A program made the translations under genes and the position numbers. 38,328 bases of DNA, taken from contig JADFPO010000026.1 of NCBI GenBank assembly GCA_022562295.1, positions 1-38,328 of the forward strand, in the 5' to 3' direction. Below are positions 23,121 to 31,513 of this stretch, piece after piece (position 1 is the stretch's first letter; each line of letters starts with the position of its first letter). This stretch comes from Gemmatimonadota bacterium (lineage in GTDB: Bacteria > Gemmatimonadota > Gemmatimonadetes > Gemmatimonadales > GWC2-71-9). The notes under the pieces are model-generated. The model was not told the DNA's origin and did not search any database. It saw only the letters and a program-made list of their open reading frames with translations.

Positions 23121-24809
23121 TCACGCGGCGATCACGACGCGGTTCCCGCCGGCACCTTTCGCCCGGTACTGTGCCTGATCCGCGGCATCCAAAACATCAT
23201 CGCTGCCAGCGTCGCCACCGAAGTGCGCCACACCGACCGAGACGGTCACCATTCCCACTGGGTATCCGGCGTCGCTCCCCGCCGTTTCCACCAATTGTCT
23301 TATCTCTTCACCCACCTTGGCTGCTCCCTTGGCGTCGGTTGCGATAAGCAGGAGGACGAACTCGTCACCACCAAAACGCGCCGCCATGTCCGTGGTCCGT
23401 ACCGTCTTCGCCAACACTCCCGCGACCATCTGCAACACATCGTTCCCGGCCTGATGCCCGTATCGGTCGTTAACCGCCTTGAACTGATCCATGTCCGCGA
23501 ACAACACCGCAAACGACTCTCCGCTACGACGGGTGCGAGCAACTTCCTGACGCAGCCGGTCGCGCAGCACCCGGTAGGTCGCCAAACCGGTCAGCTCGTC
23601 CACCGCGGCCTCCTGCTGCGCCTGCGTGGCGCGCCGCTCCTGGTATGGCGGACATTGCCGGAGCGTGGCCCGGCCTATGACGTGAGCCGCAGCAAACTTC
23701 CGGCACGTCGCGAAACCGCATCCCCCGCAATCCCAGTGACTTCCGTCGGCCGCCGTTCCGATCTGCCGGATTACGGCCTCGATCTCGTCATCGGTCACCA
23801 CGCGGTGGCCATTGCTCATGGGCTCGAACGACGCCGTCACATCGACTTCGTATGCCGGGTCGACCACCGGCACCGGGCTCCGCGGAGGTTCGTAGCCCTG
23901 CTGAATGCGGATCCGGCGGAACCGCTCTTCGTGCGGCCCCATAAGCGGGTGGTCCAAACAGCCCTCGCATGGCAGCAGGTCCACGAAACCCAGCTCCGCA
24001 CCGTCCAACGCCATGGCGTCCGCTATCGCGTCCAGTTGAGCGAGCCCCCGCATCTTGCGGAAACGGGTACTCGCCTGCGGCTCCTGCTGCAAAACCGGAA
24101 GCGCCAGGCCGCCCGCCGTACTCTCGTAGCGCCGTCGAAGTCCGCTACCATCCCGCGCCTCATCGGATTCCGACTCGATGTCGACGCCTCGCCTCTTCAA
24201 CAGTTCGGCAAGCTCGTCCAGCGTGATCGCGGCATCCACCGCCTCGCCTCCCTCCGTGAGACACACGCCGCCGTACACGATCTTGGTGGCGGCACCGTGC
24301 TTTGCCCGCACGTAGGCCGCCTCGGCCTGTACCGGCGTCTGTACCGGTGCGAGATACTTCACCAGACCGGGGTAGTGACGCTGGACGGCATCGACCACCA
24401 CCGGACAGGTCGACCGGATCATCGTGCCGCCGTCGCTACTCTCCCACAGGCGACGGTACTCGGCCGCCACAAGCTCGTCCCCCAGAATGCCACGGTACAC
24501 CAGGTCGAATCCGGCACTGAGACAGCTGTTTATCAACCGCTCCGGGGGGTGCGGGTGGAAATGCACCTCCGCCTCGACCCCCAGGATCAGAATCGCCTCC
24601 CCGCCGGCCGCCAGTTCGGTGGCCAAAGCCAGGTCGCCCAGGAGTTCGACGGCGTCGTGCGGGCATGCGGGAACGCATCTGCCACACTTCAGACACGCTT
24701 CCTGAACGATCTGGACCGTCGTCCCCTCCACCCCAATAGCCTCCACCGGACAAGCCCGAAGGCAAGCCGAACAGGCCACGCACTTATTGGCATCGATCTG
24801 GAATAGCAC
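23121..24809 (-). CDS. Ferredoxin / [FeFe]-hydrogenase-like / Fe-S / GGDEF fusion protein
   Basis: A 562-aa signalling fusion. Residues 10-20 and 39-49 are two 4Fe-4S motifs (CVACSACLRACP, CLKCGRCVPACP). Residues 60-310 resemble the large-subunit C-terminal domain of [FeFe] hydrogenases, with candidate H-cluster loops at IRSTCPVVVDA, VYGGVCLTEGGE and LLPCEGCLDHPLM. A further Cys-rich Fe-S module CGGCGFATCRKFA plus a later Cys spans about 360-390. The GGDEF domain ends the protein, with GGDEF at 480-484 and an RxxD inhibitory site (RTTD) just before it, so it should make c-di-GMP. The L2 and L3 loops differ from catalytic hydrogenases, suggesting a sensor. The start is GTG 24809, next to the first Fe-S motif; its ribosome site is weak. 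It is followed by the hypothetical gene, and the HD-GYP gene lies further along the strand. Confidence 0.85.
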   Translation of the reverse strand: MLFQIDANKCVACSACLRACPVEAIGVEGTTVQIVQEACLKCGRCVPACPHDAVELLGDLALATELAAGGEAILILGVEAEVHFHPHPPERLINSCLSAGFDLVYRGILGDELVAAEYRRLWESSDGGTMIRSTCPVVVDAVQRHYPGLVKYLAPVQTPVQAEAAYVRAKHGAATKIVYGGVCLTEGGEAVDAAITLDELAELLKRRGVDIESESDEARDGSGLRRRYESTAGGLALPVLQQEPQASTRFRKMRGLAQLDAIADAMALDGAELGFVDLLPCEGCLDHPLMGPHEERFRRIRIQQGYEPPRSPVPVVDPAYEVDVTASFEPMSNGHRVVTDDEIEAVIRQIGTAADGSHWDCGGCGFATCRKFAAAHVIGRATLRQCPPYQERRATQAQQEAAVDELTGLATYRVLRDRLRQEVARTRRSGESFAVLFADMDQFKAVNDRYGHQAGNDVLQMVAGVLAKTVRTTDMAARFGGDEFVLLLIATDAKGAAKVGEEIRQLVETAGSDAGYPVGMVTVSVGVAHFGGDAGSDDVLDAADQAQYRAKGAGGNRVVIAA

Positions 24810-24868
24810 GCCGCGGCTGCCTTACTTGTTCCGGGAGCCAATCAACTCCCGCCTTCAAAGGGCCCGGT

Positions 24869-24898
24869 ATCATGACACCCACCGCCCCAGGGTGTCAA
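24869..24898 (-). promoter_or_regulatory. Promoter overlapped by a perfect inverted repeat (operator candidate) of the Fe-S/GGDEF gene
   Basis: On the minus strand TTGACA (24898-24893) and CATGAT (24874-24869) are 18 bp apart. A perfect 8-bp inverted repeat, TGACACCC (24873-24880) and GGGTGTCA (24890-24897), covers the interval from -35 to -10. A dimeric repressor bound there would block RNA polymerase. The GTG start lies about 55 bp downstream. A smaller GGGAG/CTCCC hairpin occurs in the leader. Confidence 0.55.
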
Positions 24899-25110
24899 TG
24901 GCGATGCCGTTTCAACTCACTGGAGCACCGTGACTTAGGGTCCCGCGGTGCGCCCGGCGAACACGTCCAGAACGACTCATGGTGCGGTGAGCTGCGACAA
25001 CCAGACATCTCACCCCACAACTACAAAGGTGCCATCACTTCGTCGTTAGTTACGCCCGGTACCGATTTCGTCGGTGAAAGCTGAATATTTGACTTCGCGG
25101 AACACGCCAA

Positions 25111-25269
25111 ATGAGAAGACGGGAAACGTACAGAAGAAGACGGCACCGCACGATGATCCTGGCAACCGTCGCAGCGATGATCGTTCAAACGGCGATTTCT
25201 CGATCGCGGGAATTCGCGGCAGACGCTACCGGTGCGGATCGCCGCGGCGTCACAAACCGTATTCTTTGA
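25111..25269 (+). pseudogene. Remnant of an htpX-type M48 metallopeptidase gene
   Basis: A 52-codon frame contains MILATVAAMIVQTAISRSRE followed by FAADATGADRRG (25153-25240). This strongly resembles HtpX, where a membrane helix leads into (Q)xAISRSREyaAD, the segment holding the third zinc-ligand Glu. The HExxH helix and everything else upstream are absent, and the similarity stops before the TGA at 25267. It is therefore a decayed fragment, its 3' end overlapping the convergent sigma-54 regulator gene. The acidic-basic frame just upstream (EDGKRTEEDGTAR in another frame) may be the linker before a frameshift. The rest of 24900-25110 shows nothing I can support. Confidence 0.55.
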
Positions 25270-26767
25270 TTTTTCGGTACAGGGTTCGCTCTCCGAGCCC
25301 CAGGGCAGCAGCGGCCTTGCGCCTGTTTCCGCCACTGTCCTTGAGCGCGCCCTCGATAGCCGCTCTCTCGACGTCCGCCATGGTCATCCCGGACCGGTAC
25401 AACACGGACCCCACCTCGTCCGAAGCCGAGTCTTGATACTCGGTGAGGTCGATGGCGCCGGGAAACTCCGCACCGCCCACCTCGATGGCCTCGACGCCGC
25501 CGGCCGGTAGTTCGTCGAAGCGCCGCCGGAGATCCTGCACCTGGAGCTTGAGATCCACGAGCGTTCTGAAAATGAACTCGAGTTCCTTGCCTTGCACCTG
25601 ACGGGTATCGCCTGGAAGGCGCATCGGCAACAGGCGCGTTCCTTCCTCCCGCACATCAGCCGGGATGTCGGACGCACGGATTTCCTGACCTGGCGCGAGC
25701 ACAACCATCGACTCAATCAGATTGCGTAGTTGTCTCACGTTGCCAGGCCAGTGGGCGTTGACCAACAACTGCATCGCTTCGGCCGTGATACCACGAAACG
25801 ATCTGTTATGCTCCTCGCTGAACTGCTTGATGAACTGCCGCACCAGAATGGAGACGTCGCTCTTGCGCTCCCTCAACGGGGGCAGGTAAATGGACAGGAC
25901 GTTGAGGCGGAAGAAGAAGTCTTCGCGGAACGCACCCTCAGCTACGGCATCTTTCAGAACGCGGTTGGTCGCCGCAACTACGCGCGCGTCTGCGTGAATC
26001 GCCTCGGTGCCGCCGACACGAAAGAACGTGCTGCCTTCCAAGACGCGCAACAACTTGACCTGTGTAGCCGGCAACATCTCCCCGACTTCGTCGAGAAAGA
26101 TGGTGCCGCCACTGGCCAGCTCGAATCGACCCAGCCGGCGCTCGGCCGCGCCGGTGAACGCGCCCTTCTCGTGCCCGAACAGCTCGGACTCGAGCAACGT
26201 CTCGGCAAGCGCCGAGCAGCTGACGGCAATAAACGGCTGATCCCTTCGCGGCGAGAGATCGTGGATCGCCCGCGCGGCAAGTTCCTTTCCCGTGCCCGAC
26301 TCGCCCTGAATCAACACCGTGGAGGAAACGGGCGCGATCTGCTCGATCTTGACGAGCAACTCCTGCACCGCCGGGCTTTCTCCGAGGATACCGGTGCGGC
26401 GCTGGAGCCGGCGGCGCTCGGCGAGCCGCTGAGCGGATGACGCCACCTCGCGCGCGTCCACCGGCTTGACCAGCCATCCAGTCAGACCCAGCTGCGCAGC
26501 GATGCCGGGCGGGTCCGGCTCTGTTTCTTCGAGCAAACCGAGCGTCGAGATGGACCGGTGGCGGGCCATCGTGACCGCATCGCGAGCCTGACGTTCGTGC
26601 AACGACCCCGTGAGGATCAAGACTTCCGGTTCGGAGCGCGAAACCGCCGCAGCCAAGTCGTCCATCGCCGACACGATGGCGGTCTTGGCACCTTCGGACT
26701 CGAGCACGGCGTTGGTGCGCACCGTCACTTCGAGGTCGTCCATGGTGAGAAGGATGGAATCAGCCAT
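25250..26767 (-). CDS. Sigma-54-dependent transcriptional activator with degenerate receiver domain
   Basis: A 505-aa NtrC-type activator. The N-terminal receiver-like domain (1-115) keeps the acidic start (TMDDLE) and the Lys (LVKPVD, 101), but the phosphorylation site reads EVLILTGSLHE, with Thr53 where Asp is normal, so control by phosphorylation is unlikely. The central AAA+ domain has GESGTGKE (155-162), ELFGHEKGAFTGA with the sigma-54 contact loop (202-207), GGTIFLDEVGEM (Walker B) and HWPGNVRQLRN. A linker of about 110 residues with QVQDLRRRFDEL leads to a Fis-type HTH (RKAAAALGLGERTLYRKIKE). Its ATG overlaps the mogA stop by one base, so the two are co-translated. The target genes are unknown. 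Confidence 0.93.
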   Translation of the reverse strand: MADSILLTMDDLEVTVRTNAVLESEGAKTAIVSAMDDLAAAVSRSEPEVLILTGSLHERQARDAVTMARHRSISTLGLLEETEPDPPGIAAQLGLTGWLVKPVDAREVASSAQRLAERRRLQRRTGILGESPAVQELLVKIEQIAPVSSTVLIQGESGTGKELAARAIHDLSPRRDQPFIAVSCSALAETLLESELFGHEKGAFTGAAERRLGRFELASGGTIFLDEVGEMLPATQVKLLRVLEGSTFFRVGGTEAIHADARVVAATNRVLKDAVAEGAFREDFFFRLNVLSIYLPPLRERKSDVSILVRQFIKQFSEEHNRSFRGITAEAMQLLVNAHWPGNVRQLRNLIESMVVLAPGQEIRASDIPADVREEGTRLLPMRLPGDTRQVQGKELEFIFRTLVDLKLQVQDLRRRFDELPAGGVEAIEVGGAEFPGAIDLTEYQDSASDEVGSVLYRSGMTMADVERAAIEGALKDSGGNRRKAAAALGLGERTLYRKIKEYGL

Positions 26768-27252
26768 CAGTGGTCGGTCGGCCGGCCGGTGAGTAACTGA
26801 ACGGCGTGCTCCACCAAGGGGCCAAGCACGGCGAGCCCGTCCGTTACGCCTCCGGGACTCCCTGGCAGGTTCACGATCAGGACCTTGCCGCGGCTTCCAG
26901 CGACTCCACGACCCAACGCGGCCCGGGGAAACGTGGCGCAGGCTGCGGCGCGGATTGCCTCGGAGATTCCGGGAGCCGTTCGGTCGAGGACAGCCGCAGT
27001 CGCCTCGGGCGTGACGTCGCGCGGGCCCAGCCCGGTTCCACCGGTGGTCACGATAACGTCGGCCGTTGCATCATCCGCCCAGCGACAGAGTTGGCTGGCA
27101 ATACGATCGGCCTCGTCGGGGACGACGGCCCGAGCCGCCACGTCGAAACCCAGGTTCTCGGCCCAGGCCTCAATCAAGTCTCCGGAAGCGTCGGTACGCT
27201 CGCCAGCAGCGCCTCGGTCGGAAACCGTGAGCACCGCAAGTCGGACCGCCAT
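26767..27252 (-). CDS. mogA: Molybdopterin adenylyltransferase MogA/MoaB-like
   Basis: A 161-aa MoCF-fold enzyme that adenylates molybdopterin before molybdenum insertion, in the cytosol. VLTVSDRGAAGERTDASGD at the start, VIVTTGGTGLGPRDVTPEAT in the middle and VLIVNLPGSPGGVTDGL near the end are the family motifs. Its length is normal for MogA or MoaB; which of the two it is cannot be decided here. It sits 25 bp after gcvT and its stop overlaps the start of the sigma-54 activator. No other molybdenum-cofactor gene is in the window. Confidence 0.92.
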   Translation of the reverse strand: MAVRLAVLTVSDRGAAGERTDASGDLIEAWAENLGFDVAARAVVPDEADRIASQLCRWADDATADVIVTTGGTGLGPRDVTPEATAAVLDRTAPGISEAIRAAACATFPRAALGRGVAGSRGKVLIVNLPGSPGGVTDGLAVLGPLVEHAVQLLTGRPTDH

Positions 27253-27277
27253 GGCGCTAGCTCGTGATTCCGATCGT

Positions 27278-28381
27278 CTAGGCCTTTTTCACGCTCCCGT
27301 TTTTGTAGAAGGGCATCTTCACGACTTCGGCACCCACGCGCTTGCCGCGACAATCGATCTCGATCGCCGTACCTGGATCCACGGAGTGGTCGGGCAGATA
27401 CGTCGTTCCGATCGCCTCGCCCAAGGACGGCCCGAACCCGCCGCTACGAACCGTATCCACCCGCTGGTTTTTCAGGTAGACGTCGTACCCGTGGCGAGGT
27501 ATGGAGCCCTTCTCTGACATCTTGAAACCGACCAGTTTGCGCTTCACACCCTGGCGTTTGATGGTTTGCAGCTGTGCCTTGCCCGTGAAGGGTGCACCCT
27601 TGTCGAGCTTGACGATCCAACCCAGTCCGGCTTCATACGGATTGACGGTGTCGTCGATGTCGTGTCCATACAGTGGGTACCCGGCCTCCAACCGCAGCGA
27701 GTCCCTCGCACCCAAGCCGATGGGCTCACCCCGCCCATGCCCGATCAGCGTGCTTCCCATCACCTCCGCGTCGGCGGAACGGAAGTACAACTCGAATCCG
27801 TCTTCACCCGTGTAGCCGGTCCGGGAGACGAAGCAGTCGATCCCGCCGACCTTGCCTGACTCGAAATGGTAATAGCCCATCTTCGACAGCTTCAGATCGG
27901 TCAGGGATTGAACCAACTCCTCGCTCTTGGGGCCTTGCACGGCGAGCAGCGCCACATTGTCGCTGATGTTGCGCAGGCGTACGTTGATGCCGGCTTTCTT
28001 CGACACGATCATGGCCCAATCCTTGTCGATGTTGGCGGCGTTGACCACCAACATGATCTTGTCGGCGAACCGGTACACCAAGCAGTCGTCGGCAAACGTC
28101 CCGTCCTCGTTGAGCAACGCAGAGTATTGCGCCTGCCCGTCCTGCAACGCCGCCACGTCATTGCACGTCACGCGGTTGGCGAACGCATTGCGGTCCGGCC
28201 CGGTAATCTCGAATTCGCCCATATGCGACACGTCGAAGACTCCGACACCCGTGCGTACGACTTTGTGCTCCGCGTTGATCCCTTCCGAGTAATGCACCGG
28301 CATTTCAAAGCCGGCGAAATCAGTCATCTTGGCCTTCAGTGAGACATGAAGGTCGTAAAACGGCGTCCGCTTCCCGCTCAT
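27278..28381 (-). CDS. gcvT: Aminomethyltransferase (glycine cleavage T protein)
   Basis: A 367-aa T protein of the glycine cleavage system, which releases ammonia and passes the one-carbon unit to tetrahydrofolate. It starts SGKRTPFYDLHVSLKAKMTD with FAGFEMPVHYSEGI, followed by VGVFDVSHMGEFEI, the C-terminal substrate loop GYTGEDGFELYF, and GLGARDSLRLEAGYPLYGHD with the conserved Arg and Asp. Full length for the family. GGGAG before the ATG supports the start. It follows argF by 13 bp in the same direction. Other glycine cleavage genes (gcvH, gcvP) are not in the window. Confidence 0.96.
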   Translation of the reverse strand: MSGKRTPFYDLHVSLKAKMTDFAGFEMPVHYSEGINAEHKVVRTGVGVFDVSHMGEFEITGPDRNAFANRVTCNDVAALQDGQAQYSALLNEDGTFADDCLVYRFADKIMLVVNAANIDKDWAMIVSKKAGINVRLRNISDNVALLAVQGPKSEELVQSLTDLKLSKMGYYHFESGKVGGIDCFVSRTGYTGEDGFELYFRSADAEVMGSTLIGHGRGEPIGLGARDSLRLEAGYPLYGHDIDDTVNPYEAGLGWIVKLDKGAPFTGKAQLQTIKRQGVKRKLVGFKMSEKGSIPRHGYDVYLKNQRVDTVRSGGFGPSLGEAIGTTYLPDHSVDPGTAIEIDCRGKRVGAEVVKMPFYKNGSVKKA

Positions 28382-28394
28382 TGGTCTCTCCCTT

Positions 28395-29294
28395 TCACTG
28401 CAAGAGTCTTACCAGTAACGCTTTCTGGACATGGAGACGATTCTCCACCTGGTCGAAGACCCTCGAGTGAGGACCTTCCAAAACCTCATCCTCCACCTCT
28501 TCTCCCCGGTGAGCGGGAAGGCAGTGGAGAAAAATGGCATCGTCATGTGCCAGTCGCATCCGTGCTTCGTCGATCGTGTAGCCCCGAAACGCGAGCGCTC
28601 GCGCATCCGACTCGCTCTCCTGACCCATCGAAGTCCACACGTCGGTATTTACGACGTGAGCACCCCGAACCGCTTCATCCGGATCTTCCGTGATCGTGAT
28701 ACGCGTTTTGGCGCTCGCCGCCTTGAAGACCGCGCAGTCGGGCCGGTACCCATCGGGACACGCGAGCCGCAACTCGAATCCGAGAATCGCCGCGGCGTTT
28801 AGCCATGAGTTGGCCATATTGTTGCCGTCACCTACCCACGCTACGACCCGATCTTCCACGCTACCCAGTGCTTCATACATCGTGAACAAATCGGCGAGCA
28901 CCTGACACGGGTGAAGCAGGTCCGTGAGACCGTTGATGACCGGGACCGACGCGTGAGCAGCCAGTTCGACGACACTGCTGTGTTCGTACGTGCGGATCAT
29001 GATTCCGTCCACGTATCTCGACAAGACCCTCGCCGTGTCCTTGATCGGCTCACCGCGCCCGAGCTGGATGTCTGCCGTCGAGAGGAACAACGCGTGCCCG
29101 CCCAATTGGTACATCCCGACCTCGAACGACACGCGGGTCCTCGTGCTGCTCTTGGCAAAAATCATCGCCAGCGTACGGCCGGCGAGGAGATTGCTGCGCC
29201 TCTCGCCGGACTTCAACCCCGCCGCCGTGCCGAATAGCTCGAGGATCTCGTCCTTCGAGAGGTCCGTAAGGGCCAGGAAATCCTGTTTCGGCAT
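28395..29294 (-). CDS. argF: Ornithine carbamoyltransferase
   Basis: A 299-aa enzyme that joins carbamoyl phosphate and ornithine to citrulline in arginine synthesis. It has AKSSTRTRVSFE, the carbamoyl-phosphate loop (STRTR), DLLHPCQVLADLFT with the HPCQ motif, and FLHCLPAHRGEEVEDEVLEG with the ornithine-binding HCLP. The related N-acetylornithine enzyme has a different loop, so ornithine is the expected substrate. It carries its own promoter in the gap to hslU. The ATG at 29294 is the only sensible start, though no clear ribosome site precedes it. Confidence 0.96.
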   Translation of the reverse strand: MPKQDFLALTDLSKDEILELFGTAAGLKSGERRSNLLAGRTLAMIFAKSSTRTRVSFEVGMYQLGGHALFLSTADIQLGRGEPIKDTARVLSRYVDGIMIRTYEHSSVVELAAHASVPVINGLTDLLHPCQVLADLFTMYEALGSVEDRVVAWVGDGNNMANSWLNAAAILGFELRLACPDGYRPDCAVFKAASAKTRITITEDPDEAVRGAHVVNTDVWTSMGQESESDARALAFRGYTIDEARMRLAHDDAIFLHCLPAHRGEEVEDEVLEGPHSRVFDQVENRLHVQKALLVRLLQ

Positions 29295-29335
29295 ACTGGG
29301 CTGTGGCGGGAGTCAAATGACAGTCCGGAGCAGTG

Positions 29336-29364
29336 ATTCTAGCCCCGGGGCGAATGTGTGTAAA
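29336..29364 (-). promoter_or_regulatory. Promoter of argF
   Basis: On the minus strand TTTACA (29364-29359), 17 bp, TAGAAT (29341-29336): each hexamer matches five of six consensus bases. It lies just after the hslU stop, with transcription expected near 29329, about 35 nt before the argF ATG. No clear ARG box was seen. Confidence 0.7.
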
Positions 29365-29375
29365 GGAATATGACG

Positions 29376-30911
29376 TTACAGTATGTAGTTCCTGAGATCC
29401 TCGTCCTCGACGATCTTCATGAGGGTATCCCGAACGCGAGCCTCGTCGTAGACGATCCGTTTTTCTGGCAGGTCGGGGAGCCCGAACAATACTTCGTCAA
29501 GCAGGCTCGTCATGACCGTGTGGAGGCGCCGCGCCCCGATGTTTTCGAGCCGGTCGTTCACCAAGGTCGCAATCCTGGCGATCTCCTCGATCCCGTCGTC
29601 CGTGAACTCCAGCGTCGCCCCGTCTGAAGCGCACAGCGCCTGATACTGCTTCGTCAGGGCGTTTTCCGGCTCGGTCATTATTCGGACGAAGTCCGCCTGA
29701 GTCAGCGACTTGAGCTCCACGCGTATGGGAAAGCGGCCTTGGAGTTCCGGGATCAGATCCGACACCTTGGAGACATGGAAAGCCCCGGCCGCCAGAAACA
29801 GGATGTGGTCGCTGCGAACGTATCCATGCCTGGTCTGCACCGTACAGCCCTCGACGATCGGCAAGAGGTCCCTCTGAACCCCTTCCCGGGACACGTCGGG
29901 GCCCGCTTGACCACGTTCCCCGCACACCTTGTCCAACTCATCGATGAATATTATCCCGTGGTTTTCGACGCGATCGAGGGCCTCGTTGATCACATCCTCC
30001 ATGTCCACGAGCTTCTTGAGTTCCTCGTCCAGGAGGATGCGGCGGGCTTCGGCCACCCGCACCAACCGCTTCTTTTTCTTCTTCGGCAACATTTCCTGCA
30101 GTATTTCGCCAAGATTGATATCGGTCCCCTCCAATCCTTGGGGGGACTGCATCAGATCGAAAATCGGTAGGCCCTGTTGGGCGACCTCGACCTCGATCTC
30201 CCGCTCCTCCAGTTTGTTGTCACGGAGCAGCTTGCGAAGCTTCTCGCGGGTGCGGAGGTGCCGCTCGGCGTCTCCCGTTTCCCTGTCTGCTTCGGGCTCC
30301 GCCATCTTGGACTCGACCTCCCCTCTCGACGACACCACGAATAGGGGCCGGACTTCCGTGTCGGCCTTGCTCGGCGCCGAAACCTCTCCATCTCCCGAGG
30401 CCGGAGGAGGTGAAGGCAGAGGCGGAAGGAGCAAATCGAGCAGACGCTCCTCGACTCTTTCCTCGGCCGTGGCAAAGACTTCATCTTCCCGCTCGCCCCG
30501 TACCATGTTGATCGCGGCATCCACCAGGTCGCGAATCATCGACTCCACGTCCCGTCCCACATAGCCTACTTCGGTGAACTTCGAGGCCTCGACCTTGATG
30601 AATGGAGCACCGGAAAGCTTCGCAAGCCGGCGCGCGATTTCCGTCTTTCCGACGCCGGTGGGGCCGATCAGAATGATGTTGTTGGGCAGGATCTCGTCGC
30701 GGATCTCCTCCGGTGCCTGCGACCGACGCCAGCGGTTGCGAATGGCGATGGCCACTGCTTTTTTCGCATCGTCCTGCGCCACGATGTAACGGTCGAGTTC
30801 GGCCACGATCTGCCGTGGGGACAACTCCTCGAGCCAAGGTTGCTGCGGCTCGGACGACGCCTGGTCGGCGGGCTTTTCGAGTGCTTGGGACTGCTCGTTG
30901 GAATCGGTCAT
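29376..30911 (-). CDS. hslU: HslU ATPase/unfoldase subunit of the HslUV protease
   Basis: A 511-aa AAA+ ATPase that unfolds proteins for the HslV peptidase. It has SPRQIVAELDRYIVAQDDAK, NIILIGPTGVGKTEIARRLA (Walker A), KFTEVGYVGRDVESMIRDL with the pore loop GYVG, IIFIDELDKV (Walker B) and the family C-terminus EDLRNYIL that docks into HslV. The I domain (about 150-250) holds an unusually long Pro/Ser and charged insert. The ATG at 30911 is preferred to an upstream GTG at 30932 because the homologous part begins well after it. It is the last gene of the topA-trmFO-xerC-hslV-hslU run. Confidence 0.96.
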   Translation of the reverse strand: MTDSNEQSQALEKPADQASSEPQQPWLEELSPRQIVAELDRYIVAQDDAKKAVAIAIRNRWRRSQAPEEIRDEILPNNIILIGPTGVGKTEIARRLAKLSGAPFIKVEASKFTEVGYVGRDVESMIRDLVDAAINMVRGEREDEVFATAEERVEERLLDLLLPPLPSPPPASGDGEVSAPSKADTEVRPLFVVSSRGEVESKMAEPEADRETGDAERHLRTREKLRKLLRDNKLEEREIEVEVAQQGLPIFDLMQSPQGLEGTDINLGEILQEMLPKKKKKRLVRVAEARRILLDEELKKLVDMEDVINEALDRVENHGIIFIDELDKVCGERGQAGPDVSREGVQRDLLPIVEGCTVQTRHGYVRSDHILFLAAGAFHVSKVSDLIPELQGRFPIRVELKSLTQADFVRIMTEPENALTKQYQALCASDGATLEFTDDGIEEIARIATLVNDRLENIGARRLHTVMTSLLDEVLFGLPDLPEKRIVYDEARVRDTLMKIVEDEDLRNYIL

Positions 30912-30969
30912 CAGATCGTGACAGCTCCACACTGCCGCGGGAACATCGCTCCCCGTTCACGCCGCGGGA

Positions 30970-31509
30970 TCATAGATCGAGGATCGTGACGTTGCTATTG
31001 GTATAAACGCAGATCTCCCCTGCGATCTCCAGACTCCTCTCGACGATCTCCCGCGCCGAGAAGTCCGAATGCCGCAGGAGGGCTCTGGCCGCGGCGATGG
31101 CATAGTTGCCGCCGGCTCCGATGGCGAGCAGCCCGTCGTCGGTCTCGATGAGCTCGCCCCCTCCGCTCACCATGAAACTGTGCTCCTTGTCGGCGACCGC
31201 GAGGAGCGCCTCGAGCCGGCGCAACACTCGATCGCTGCGCCAATCCTTGGCCAACTCGACGGCGGCACGCGCGAGATTCCCCGGATAGCGTTTGAGCTTT
31301 TCCTCGAACCGCTCGAATAGGGTAAACGCGTCGGCGGCGGCCCCCGCGAATCCAGCGAGCACCCTTCCATCTCCTACCGATCGGACCTTGGTCGCCTGCC
31401 CCTTCACTATCGTGTCGCCGACCGTAACCTGCCCATCGCCGCCCATCGAAGTCTTTCCGTCGCGACGGACACAGAGAATGGTGGTGGCGCGGACTTTTTT
31501 GGGATTCAT
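30970..31509 (-). CDS. hslV: HslV peptidase subunit
   Basis: A 179-aa proteasome-like threonine protease. After a short prosequence the mature N-terminus is the Thr of [20 protein letters not shown], the nucleophile after processing. [36 protein letters not shown] and [16 protein letters not shown] are all conserved. It forms the double-hexamer core capped by HslU, encoded next. It begins 4 bp after the xerC stop, and no separate promoter was seen. Confidence 0.97.
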   Translation of the reverse strand: MNPKKVRATTILCVRRDGKTSMGGDGQVTVGDTIVKGQATKVRSVGDGRVLAGFAGAAADAFTLFERFEEKLKRYPGNLARAAVELAKDWRSDRVLRRLEALLAVADKEHSFMVSGGGELIETDDGLLAIGAGGNYAIAAARALLRHSDFSAREIVERSLEIAGEICVYTNSNVTILDL

Positions 31510-31513
31510 GCGG

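Noticed and set aside
22848-24806. 652-codon open frame on the plus strand
   Set aside because: It is opposite the Fe-S/GGDEF fusion, whose motifs are clear; the product is Arg/His-rich without domains.
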